From positions 1,922,001 to 1,986,000 of the forward strand of contig PYIU01000007.1 of assembly GCA_003415625.1 (NCBI GenBank): DNA of 64,000 nucleotides, written 5' to 3'. Below, piece by piece: positions 52,509 to 64,000 of this stretch (its first letter is position 1; each line of letters begins with the position of its first letter). The stretch comes from Aquanectria penicillioides (Eukaryota > Ascomycota > Sordariomycetes > Hypocreales > Nectriaceae). The translations under genes and the position numbers were made by a program. A model generated the notes under the pieces. That model saw only the letters and a program-made list of their open reading frames with translations, was not told where the DNA came from and did no database searches.

Positions 52509-53572
52509 AATAGATAGAGAGATAATATATCGCCAATGTGGAGGTGATTTGCTGCGGGAGAAGTGCCAACGCCTGCCCCCTACGAATATGGCCATCTGAG
52601 CTATTCAAGAAAAAGTTATATGAGAATGCCATCTAGAAAACACCCATGAACCTGCCTAAAAGGACATAGAATGTTTGTAGAAGGGAAGATAATGTTATTG
52701 CACAAGTCTAAATAGCCGAGATTATTTTGTGGCACATGTACCTGGTCTTGGCGTCCACCCTTGGTCTGTCTGTTGGTCCGATGAAGTCTTCGAAAAAGTC
52801 CTTCCTCAGCTTGCAGATGCTGCGCCATATTTCAAAATAACTGGGCCCGGATGGAGTGTGGAGATACGAGGGAAACAATGCTTACTATTACCTATTATTG
52901 CCTATTATTATTCTGCAAGAGCCTTTTTTTTTTTTTTTTTTTGTGGCAATTCCATCCTTTCATTCTTTTGCTGTTCTTCAACGGCTTCCATCAGGCAAAC
53001 TTGGGGCAAATTAAGCATGCGTTATTGCAAACGTCATTGCTCATTTGAGCTTAAAACATGGAGCAAAGAAGGCAATAAACTCACGTCAACTCTAAAGTAC
53101 CACGTAAACCACATCGGCCGTGCGACTGGAAACGGAAATGTTCCTGGGATCCGCGGACACAAGTGGCAATCCTCCGGCTGGCCCCCTGCGGTTGCGGGTC
53201 CCCCTCGGCTCCATAAAGCTGTGAGCACCCCTGATCAAAGTCGGACCGTGTTCTTCCACAACTAAGAAGGATGAGAGCGCCCCTGTTTCAGAGAAAATTA
53301 GGTGGATTCCTTGTCGTTGTCGTTATGTGCCATGCTTCGAGCCTGTGATCTTATTGAGTTCTTTATATGCTTGGTAGCATTTGTGGTGGGCTGATGCCCT
53401 GCCAAAATTTGTCCTGAAACCGATTGGCCAGGCTAAACAGATAATCAACAGGCAAATAAAGCGGCTCTGGTGAAATGAAAGTATTAAACCTGAACGAACT
53501 ACTCCATCTGAAATTCTGCCTTGGACTCGATCTTCCTTCTCTAGGCCGTTTCTGAGTTCAAAGCTTGCCAAC

Positions 53573-54772
53573 ATGAAATCTGTCAACTCCCTTGTTTTGC
53601 TGGCTGCCACCGCATCCGCGGCGTCGGCACCCGAGACTTCCTACGCCAGTTGGATGACCAGCTCCGTGATTGGACGTGGCGTTGAGGCATCTTTCCATTA
53701 TAGCCTGGCCACCTTCTATACCGGTCTCGAGAATGTCTATGACCTGACAAAGAACGCCTCCATTTACGAGTTCTACCGTGACCAAATCGACACCCTGGTG
53801 CTCGATAACGGCACCATTCTCAACTACAACTATGCTAAGCACTCCCTGGACAACTACCGACTCGGCAACAACATCCTCTGGTGGTATGAGCAAACCGGTG
53901 AGACCAAGTTCAAGATTGCCGCCGATGGAATCAAGGCCACCCTGGACTCTCACCCCCGAACCGCATCCGGCGGATTCTGGCACCGTGATCCCACCTACCC
54001 CAACCAAATGTGGCTTGACGGTATCTACATGGCCGATTCATTCTACGCCAAGTATGTGACTCTGTTCCAGCCCAAGAACAAGACTGCTTGGGATGACATC
54101 GCCCTCCAATATGACACCATTGAAAAGTACACTCGCAAGAACAACAGCTTGTTGGTGCATGGATATGACGAGAGCAAAGTGGCTGTCTGGGCTGACCCTG
54201 TGACTGGAGCTGCTCCTCTGATCTGGGCTCGAGCTGATGGTTGGTACTTCATGTCTCTGCTCGAGGTCATCAACCTCTGGCCCAAGGGTCACGCCGCCCG
54301 CTCGAGGCTGATTGGATACTTTACCCTCCAAGCCAAGGGCCTGAAGAACTACCAGGATGAGACCGGTGGTTGGTGGAACATCATGGACAGGCAGTATGAG
54401 GATGTTGAGGGCAACTACATTGAGAGCAGCGCCAGTGCCATGTTTACCTTTGGTATGATCCGAGGATTGAACCGAGGACTTCTTCAAAAGTCCGTCTACG
54501 CCGCTGCTGCCAAGAAGGCCTACAAGAGCCTTGTGGACACCTTCATCACCGAGAACGGCGACGGCACCATCAACTGGGAGGGAACAGTGGAAGTTGGAAG
54601 TCTTGGAAGCAACGCCACTTTCCAGGTGAGCATTCAGACTGATGAGATGATTTTTGACCAGAATGCTAATATGTGACAGTACTATGCAAGCATTGATGTT
54701 GTGCAGAACGACCTTCGTGGCATCGGCTCCTTTTTGGTTGCTGCCAAGGAGTGGGAGACCCGAAAATTCTAA
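53573..54772 (+). CDS. Secreted GH105 unsaturated rhamnogalacturonyl hydrolase
   Basis: Two exons, 53,573-54,625 and 54,680-54,772, with a 54-nt intron (GTGAGC...CAG), give 381 residues. A signal peptide covers about residues 1-18 (MKSVNSLVLLAATASAASA). Family signatures are DTLVLDNGTILNYNYAKHSLDNYRLG, read here as the DxGTIL and HSLDNYRLGN pieces; FWHRDPTYPNQMWLDGIYM near 135-153, with Asp149 at the position of the catalytic acid in YteR-like enzymes; and IWARADGWYFMSLLEVI near 217-233. The enzyme removes the 4,5-unsaturated galacturonyl group from oligosaccharides released by rhamnogalacturonan lyase, so it works outside the cell in pectin breakdown. Several N-x-S/T glycosylation sites are visible. 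No other pectinase gene is adjacent. Length is typical for the family. Confidence 0.93.
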
Positions 54773-55760
54773 GTGACGAGTGCTCATGTGGTGCGGCTTC
54801 TTGGAGGGCATGATCCTTAAAATAACACCAAAAAGGCCACCGAGATGAGCATGGCACGGCGCCAAGCTTTCAGAAAAATCAAATCGAAGGCGGAGGGTAA
54901 TAATAATGAGAATTTAATACTTGATCCTTCGACATATCTGAAATCTTCCCCTGGTCCAAATCATTGTAGACTTTGGGCTGAAACGAGTTGCACAATTAAT
55001 TGCCCTGTGAATGACTGCGAATGAAAAAGAGAAAAAGTAAAATGACAATTAGGCAGTGTGATGTTGTTGAGACATCGAGATAGTTTAACTCTTCTTCGTT
55101 AAGCTTTGTAGTTTGTAGATCCGGGGTCCATTGATTCTGATTCTTCGAACTCATGAGAAAAGGATTAGGCCACAAAACGGGACTTACCAACTGATAGACA
55201 CATGGCTGCCGTTAATCAGAGACACTTCATTTATTAGAGATGAAGATATGTTCAAGATGATGTGGATGTTCATTTGACAATACTTGACTGTCAAAGGATA
55301 GATATTTCAATCTTTGCTCCAGATAATTGAGATTGATATGCTGAGCCAACTGTCTTTAGGATCGCCAAGTTGTCTCCTTAATATTCAATTACGTACTCTG
55401 CCTGATATGATACTGCTTTCTTTATGGACTTCAACCTTGATATGTAAGAAGACGTTGACATTTTCCCTTGTAATCTATATAAAAGCAGCTATTCTAGTAT
55501 GTATGCATCACCTGATTTTTAAGATATCTAGTACCTCTAGAAACACATGTATATCCTCTCATTTGTCGGCTTGGCATCTAGTCTCTCCCATATGTTACGT
55601 CGCTCATTTGGCTCATTTCTCTCTTTTTTGTCTTTTCCATCTTCTCCACAGGCAACGTGGATCTCTTTCAGGAGCCTATTACTGGCTCACATCCTCGCCT
55701 AGAGAACCCCTTTTTCTGCACAACGCCCGTTCTGCTAGATACAGATCGTTCTACCTCAAT
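54773..55760. other. Intergenic between convergent genes
   Basis: This should carry the 3' untranslated regions of the GH105 gene (from the left) and CTP synthase (from the right). It is AT-leaning, with several AATAAT/ATTAAT stretches; no other gene is seen. Confidence 0.55.
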
Positions 55761-58579
<2,819 letters not shown>

Positions 58580-60446
58580 TTTGACGATTTGATATAGAAG
58601 CGGAAGGTTTGTTGGAGGTGTAGGACAGGTTGGAGGAAGCGAAAAAAAATTTACCTCGAATCGGCTCGTGCCCCAACATTCCATTCCTTATCTTATCGGA
58701 GAGGTCGACCCCGCTACCCCGCTACGACGACATAGTGCCTGTAGGGGCGACATCGCACGGTACAAAGCGGTCACACCAAACAACCTTTTCATGATGGGTA
58801 AGATTCAGTCACCCAGAAGTTCCTTGAAATGCTGGACTTGATTTGAAAGTCCTATACTTGATTTAGGGATGTGAGGAGGCCTGGATAAAATGATCTGAGC
58901 CTACCGGAACGTACAGCATGCGTACGTGAAAGACCGTTGCTGTGAATTCTTCATGTCTCATCTTTCTGTGTCACGAGCTACGCTGTGGGGCTAACGCGCC
59001 TTAGCGAGTCTCCGCCAGAACGCGTCAAGAGGTTATGATGTACGGAGTAGAAAGGGAGCTCGTTATCCGACCAGGAATAACAATGGCGCGAATGGCAAAG
59101 CGTTGGGCCCTGATTTTCAAGAGTTTGAAGTTGAACCCGTAACAGAGTCAAGCAGTATCCTCGTTGCCATGGGCTCCTGTCATTAGGCTGCCTTCAACCG
59201 CCATGATTTTCACCTCATTAAATCACCCTGTCAATAGAACATATTACTGTCGTGTGAGCAACGCCTGGCGTGGGCTGTAGAAACCGTGCTAGTGTCGTGA
59301 TGGTTAAAAGACTACTTTGATACCCTCGTTGCGGACTGGCGCACCGATTGTGCACGCAGCAGACCGGGATTCCTTGCTTCAAAGAGGGCGGAAAAGGAGT
59401 CTTGGCGCACGAGTGATGGGTCCCACTGGCAATGGCTGTCGCCTCTCAGGATCATCTTCTACTGCAAGGGCATTTCTAGGCTGTGTTCGGGATCTAGCGG
59501 AAACTACCCAGGGCACAACGTGTGAAAGGGCTGAAAACCATTATTGTCGGAGGTACCGAGAGACATTGAATGTGCCTAGAGATCTGGCTCTTTCGATAAG
59601 TTGGGCATGCGTAAATGTTGCCAGAGCGTACCGTTACAAAAGGAATATGGAAAATTGAATTGATGACTCTCGCCTCATCATCCATTCCGATGTAAATCGC
59701 TCCAGCGCCTTGGATTTTTTGTCCATGACTCGGTTGCGCTATTGCCTGCCACGGCTTCTTCAACTCCCTTCTACGGACCCCCAAAAACAATTGGAGCGGG
59801 GAATTATGAGTCGGGCTCATAGACTTAGGAACAACCGTCACCCTGGGCTTCATTACTGGTATCTTGGTTCTTTACTGTTGCGCTATTCACAGCCTCAAAG
59901 CCACTGGTCGTCCGGTTTCTTGCTTTGTTTACTAGACTCATCTCGCCACCACAGCCTCCCCTCCCGCTAGCTGGCTGGGAGCTAATGTCGCCGGGGTGTG
60001 ATGGAGGTCGCCGACCGTAGATTCCGAGGCAACAGCCGCACTTGGCATCCTGCGTCCCGGGTGTGTTTGTGGCTGCTTATGGCCGAGCTGGTGCGACACT
60101 GGTCTTTTCTGCATGTGTAGCTGTGTAACATTGAGGTGAGGGAGAAGGAAACCGCTCAGAGCCAAGGTCAACCACTAATTAATGTCGTATTTCTTCCTGG
60201 CTGGGTCACTGAGAAGATGTGAACATAAATGCAATGTGAATGGTGAAATCTTTTCGTTGATGATGTGCGACAATATCCATAAGTCTAAAAACCCCAACGC
60301 CATGTAATGCAGTCCCTCTATCTGTCCAATTCATTCGCCGCATATCGCGACAACAGTTGCGTATGCAAACTATGAGCGCAATTATAATGTGACAATGCCA
60401 TCTTCAATGGCCTTTCCTTTGCTCAATAACACGCAGACACAAGCCT
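58580..60446. other. Intergenic upstream of CTP synthase
   Basis: About 1.9 kb between the CTP synthase start and the stop of the MFS gene, both on the minus strand. It must include the CTP synthase promoter. No convincing reading frame or RNA gene is visible. Confidence 0.55.
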
Positions 60447-62269
60447 TTAACCCACAACGACGGTCTTGGTTCCGTGCTTGAGCTTCTGCCATCGTGTAAA
60501 CAGACCAATAATCGTGGCCAGACCTGCGGCCGCAATGGAGATGAGGAAGACAACCTTCAGTCCATGCATATATCCGCTAATAATAATCCCTTTGTAAGTG
60601 GGGAAGAACCTTCGGATCTCTGTAGCACCACTATGGAGGAGCATGCCCTTTTGAACTCTCTTGGTGTGAGTTGTAACGTAGTGCGTCATTTGGTTGAGGA
60701 AAGCACCCTGGCCTCCAGAGACGAGGAAAGCGCCACCAAGACCTTGGAAAACTATTTTGAGGTTAGAAAATGAAGAAAAAGGGAGAGTAGGCGTAGCGAA
60801 CTTACACAGAAGAATACCAGTAGCTGAAGAAATATCGTTGGTTGCCACGCTACCTTGAACTGCAATCATTGGGACCTGGAAGGCCGTTCCCCAGCCGGCG
60901 CCTGCCACAATCTGGAAGCCAACCCACTTCGCCGTTGTAGAGTCGATGTCGAGGAGAAACAAGGTTGCGCCGCCCGCGGCTGCAAGAGCTGCACCGCCAA
61001 TGAGGAGAGGTTGGTACCAACCGGTCGCAGAGATCAGTGCGCCACTGATGACAGTTGCCAGGGTTGCGGTAAGGATAAAGGGCAAGTTGTAGACTCCGCT
61101 CATGGTTGGACTGACGCCGTAGACAGACTGGAAGTACACAGGAATGTAATAGATGATCAGGAAGAAAGATCCACCAAGGAAGAAGGCGTAGGCGCTCATG
61201 ACAGCGACAGTCCGGTCCTTCATCAAGCGGCCCTCGATCATAGACCAGTCTCCTTGGAGATACTCGAGCAGGATCCAGACGAGGACAATGCCGCCAAATG
61301 CGGCGAAGAGACCGATGACGACAGGAGAGTTCCATTCGTGAGACTGACCTCCGTATTGCACAGCAAGGATGTACGAGATGGTAGCGCCCATCACCAGGAT
61401 AACTCCCAGAGGGTCCATGTGCAGGAGCTTTTCCATAAGGGTTGCAGGCTTGGGAGCTGCCTTGTGAGGAGTCTGGAAACAGAATAGAATAATGAGAGCA
61501 CAGACGGCTCCGACCGGAAGGTTGATATAGAAGCACCATCGCCACGAGAGGTGGTCGGAAAAGGCGCCTCCCAGGAGAGGGCCGACAACGCTGGCAAATC
61601 CATACGAAGCACCAATAATTCCTGTAAAAGCAGGCCGTCTCTTGGGAGGCGCGGCGAACGCGACAATAGTGTATGCACCAGCGCAGAGGCCAGCGGCGCC
61701 GATGCCAGCAACGGCGCGGCCAGCGATGAGAACCTCAGCGTTGGGCGCCGCGCCACAAAGGGCAGACCCGACCTCGAAGATGAAAATGGCAACGAGGAAA
61801 GATGTCTTCAGAGGGAAGTACTTGTAAATTTTACCCCCTGTACGGTTGTCAGCGCGAACTCTTGAGCCATTGTCGGTAGGTGGAATACGTACAAGTCGAC
61901 TGGAAGCCACCGATAGTCATGAAGAAGGCAGCGCCGTACCAGCCCACTTTGTCGAGGCCTCGAAAGTCTTCCGTGATCATGGGGATGGCTGTTGCAACAA
62001 TAGTCTATGAGCTAGTTAGCAGATGGTTCAAAATGACAGGCATCTCAGATCATCAGCCGTACCATATCCAGAGCAAACAGGAAAATGCTGAGAACCAAGG
62101 CGATAATAATAAAGGTCATTCTAAATCCAGAGGGGTAGTCGTCATCTTCTTTCGGCATGTCCTTCGAAATGAGCCGCTCGCCGTCTTGATGCCCATCCCA
62201 ATTCATGTCGTAACCTGTTTTCCCTCCCTCAACAAGCTCATAGCCTCGCAAGGTCTTGGATGAGGCCAT
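60447..62269 (-). CDS. DHA2-type MFS exporter (14 TM, drug:H+ antiporter family)
   Basis: Four exons, 62,269-62,063, 62,004-61,893, 61,837-60,806 and 60,751-60,447, with introns of 58, 55 and 54 nt, give 551 residues. The third intron has no in-frame stop and could be misread as coding. A hydrophilic N-tail is followed by [11 protein letters not shown] (residues 67-77), [44 protein letters not shown] (about 144-156) and the antiporter motif [16 protein letters not shown] (192-207) with YINLPVG. Later come MIAVQGSV and [13 protein letters not shown]. This is the pattern of 14-helix fungal exporters such as those for mycotoxins and drugs, which use the proton gradient at the plasma membrane. 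No biosynthetic backbone gene is adjacent, so its substrate cannot be inferred. Confidence 0.92.
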
Positions 62270-62508
62270 AGTGACTGAGTATTGCCGCCTGGACGATTTT
62301 TATGTGGTATTCTTTGTTTGGAGTCGGCTCTGGAGTTGATTTCGGGTGTCAAGTCTTGGGCGGAACTCGGACCTGGTCGGTTGGGTGAGATGGAACAGTC
62401 GAGGTGTTGATTCAAGTCCGACTCCAAAACCGGAGGATTGCAAGCCACAGACATCTTTATAATTCAAGGTTAACAAATTTTCTTGCCAGAAGCTCGTCTT
62501 GTGTGATT

Positions 62509-62922
62509 CTACCGTCCCATGACTGCCGCCGACAAGTTGCAAGGGCCCCCTTTTGCACATTGAATTGAAGCCGCTGACAACCTGCAAGGACCCCTGCACA
62601 TCCCCGGGCGGCGTCCCCGGACCCCACTGGCCGGTGAACACAGGGCATGAAGCCCGGGAGGCCCTGACGTCTCAACCAATTGCTCAAGCATCAGCGATAC
62701 CAACAGGTCCGATGGGATTGCCTGGCGCTGTGCTTGGGTTGCCGAGCTGAATATTCCCCAGTAAGTTTCATCATCTTGAAAAGCGCGTAGCCAAGCAGGC
62801 CCCGCAAACCAACGCAGAATGGGCCCAGTCAGGGGTGCTATTTTGTGCCACTTCCACGAGAGGGGCTGGAAGACTGAAACTGGGCTCAAATCTGTTTGGT
62901 CAGCCCTATATGAGCTCGACAT
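62509..62922 (-). CDS. Small hypothetical frame upstream of the MFS gene
   Basis: An ATG-started minus-strand frame of 137 codons (MSSSYRADQTDLSPVSV...). The first 85 or so residues have a protein-like mix with WKWHKIAPLTGPILRWFAG and DDETYWGIFSS. The last 50 are R/G/P/C-rich and look non-coding. No family is recognised. If real, it may be spliced near residue 90 or be a decayed gene. It lies about 240 bp upstream of the MFS start on the same strand and may equally be promoter sequence. Confidence 0.22.
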   Translation of the reverse strand: MSSSYRADQTDLSPVSVFQPLSWKWHKIAPLTGPILRWFAGPAWLRAFQDDETYWGIFSSATQAQRQAIPSDLLVSLMLEQLVETSGPPGLHALCSPASGVRGRRPGMCRGPCRLSAASIQCAKGGPCNLSAAVMGR

Positions 62923-63749
62923 AGAGATTTGAGGTTATCGCTAAGCATTGCGCAACACTAGGCACGGGCAGTTGCACACTTGAGGAGAAGAGTCTCCAGG
63001 AACTTAATCTATCGTCTACCCGCGCAGGGGATATTGGCTTCATCCTCAACCTCAAATCAGGCATGGACGCACGAGAGACGCACAGAGTGTGAAGGCCGCC
63101 ATCTGATTCTACCAGCGGCTACTCATCCTTACCTTGGCATGCCTAGCCCAGGCACAGCCTCAACGAGTCTAGAACGAGTTAAGATCTGGTAAAAAGATCT
63201 GAGAGAGACCATGGGTTTAACCGTCGTTGAATGGGGGTCACTGCGGAGCTAAGCCTTCCTTTGCATGGGTTGCTCGAGATTGTGCACAGTACCGCAGGGC
63301 AGAAAATGGTCGCCGCCGCCGCTGATGCAGACGCAGCGAGGGCGGCGATGTTTGATGCCGCCGCAGTCAGGTCGGCGAAGACCCACCCTCATCGCGCCCT
63401 CATTGCCGCAGGCCAGTAGGAAGCGACTGAAGTCGATTGGCCATGGAACGAAGCCAGTCTCTGCTCTCGATGCTTTGAACTCGACTCCTTGCTCACGAAG
63501 CCAAGCCCGATGACTCGGGGACTAAACAGGCCTTGTCGTTGGCTAATGCAGCCGCTAGTGGGACGTGGCGGTGCACAACTAAAAATCCCCACCAGCAGTG
63601 ACATCCACATGCGCACTTGGGCATTTGAAGCGGACATGACGATGACGGTCTTATCCGTCTCTCCTTGGCCAGATTCGTAGCCAATCGTGCATTCAAGTAT
63701 TTGTCGATTCAGCCTCGTCTAATCTACCATGCTCTTCAACCGTCGATGT
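62923..63749. other. Intergenic, no supported gene
   Basis: Normal composition, with a GCCGCC-rich patch at about 63,311-63,365. Only short unrecognised frames are present. It should include the 3' region of the kinase gene to the right. Confidence 0.5.
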
Positions 63750-64000
63750 CTACTCATTGCTCTCCCGCAAGGCTTGGAAATAAGAATGGCCGAGAGCCTC
63801 CCCTGCCGTATATCGATCCTAGAACCAAATTTAGCTCAACCCTCACTGTAATATTTCTGGTGCGGCGACTACTGACCTCATGATCAAACTGCAGCAACTT
63901 ATCCACGAAATCAATCGCCTCTTTGTTCGCAGTTTGCCAATTCTCAGGGGTGACAAAACTCGACCAGGGCTCCGGAGGGGTATATTCCAGCATCTCAACA
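63750..64000 (-). CDS. Casein kinase II alpha-like protein kinase, C-terminal end (partial)
   Basis: Two exon pieces, 64,000-63,877 (continuing beyond the window) and 63,818-63,750, are joined by a 58-nt intron (GTCAGT...TAG) in phase. The translation has EPWSSFVTPEN, then EAIDFVDKLLQFDHE joined across the intron to DRYTAGEALGHSYFQ, then a stop. This matches the end of the kinase domain in CK2 alpha (PWxxFxxxEN..xxEAxDFxDKLLRYDHxxRLTAxEAxxHPYF). CK2 is a constitutive Ser/Thr kinase acting in nucleus and cytosol. Differences from the usual sequence are LLQFDHE for LLRYDHQ, RYTAGEA for RLTAxEA, and a stop only eight codons after HSYF. They suggest a divergent paralogue rather than the main catalytic subunit. 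The start lies outside the window. Confidence 0.72.

Larger units (their letters stand above)
50252..53572. other. Intergenic, no well supported gene
   Basis: This interval separates divergently transcribed genes, so it should carry the promoters of both the acidic-tailed protein (left) and the GH105 enzyme (right). It holds (TTTA)n at 50,608-50,633, CTTTGCT/CTTGGCT repeats at about 51,135-51,185, A/T runs, and (GGTA)n at 52,481-52,508. Two 90-110 codon frames near 51.4-52.1 kb resemble nothing known. A CTCCGG at 53,172 fits the CreA binding consensus (SYGGRG, reverse strand), but one such hexamer is weak evidence. Confidence 0.5.

Noticed and set aside
54038..54865. 275-codon minus-strand frame
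   Set aside because: It lies antisense to the well supported GH105 gene and shows no family motifs.
60850..61545. Long alternative frames on both strands over the MFS gene
   Set aside because: They are shadow frames of the DHA2 transporter; only the minus-strand frame used in the annotation has the transporter motifs.

Overview
The window looks like nuclear DNA of a filamentous ascomycete (Pezizomycotina, most likely a Sordariomycete; Hypocreales is plausible but not proven). The evidence is short introns (about 47-180 bp) with GTRNGT donors and CTRAC-like branch sites, fungal-type gene families, a dispersed 5S rRNA copy, and a long AT-rich block depleted of CpA/TpG and CpG in the way repeat-induced point mutation (RIP) leaves DNA. 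The gene-bearing part has ordinary, roughly balanced base composition.

Layout. (1) 1-11,290: a block of about 80% A+T by eye, with no open frame of 60 codons. It is a RIP-degraded repeat island or possibly a centromere- or heterochromatin-like AT isochore, and faint tandem repeats are still visible. (2) 11,248-11,453: an abrupt edge with two small inverted repeats and a 5S rRNA gene that appears to lack its 5' end. (3) 11.5-16 kb: non-coding, ending in the pyrimidine-rich leader of an UNC93-like membrane protein gene (16,013-17,654, three exons). (4) 17.7-22.7 kb: no supported gene. (5) 22,680-26,403 (-): an SH3 plus RasGEF (Cdc25-type) exchange factor. (6) 26.4-45.8 kb: about 19 kb with no recognisable gene, only simple repeats, G-tracts and small doubtful frames. 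(7) 45.8-64 kb: a compact housekeeping and accessory stretch. It holds an ARMH3/DUF1741 homologue (+), a fungal-specific acidic-tailed hypothetical protein with a frame break at its start (-), a secreted GH105 unsaturated rhamnogalacturonyl hydrolase (+), CTP synthase with 16 exons including five of 8-22 nt (-), a 14-TM DHA2-type MFS exporter (-), and the 3' end of a divergent casein kinase II alpha-like gene running off the right edge (-).

The genes do not form an obvious pathway or biosynthetic cluster. They cover Ras signalling, Golgi function, pyrimidine nucleotide synthesis, pectin breakdown and export. The most notable items are the micro-exon structure of CTP synthase, reconstructed here with every splice phase consistent; the sharp edge of the RIP block at a 5' truncated 5S copy; the RIP sequence-context signature (surviving CpA is almost always GpCpA); and the 19-kb gene-poor interval. 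All gene models were assembled by eye from translation, splice signals and reading phase. No database search was run.
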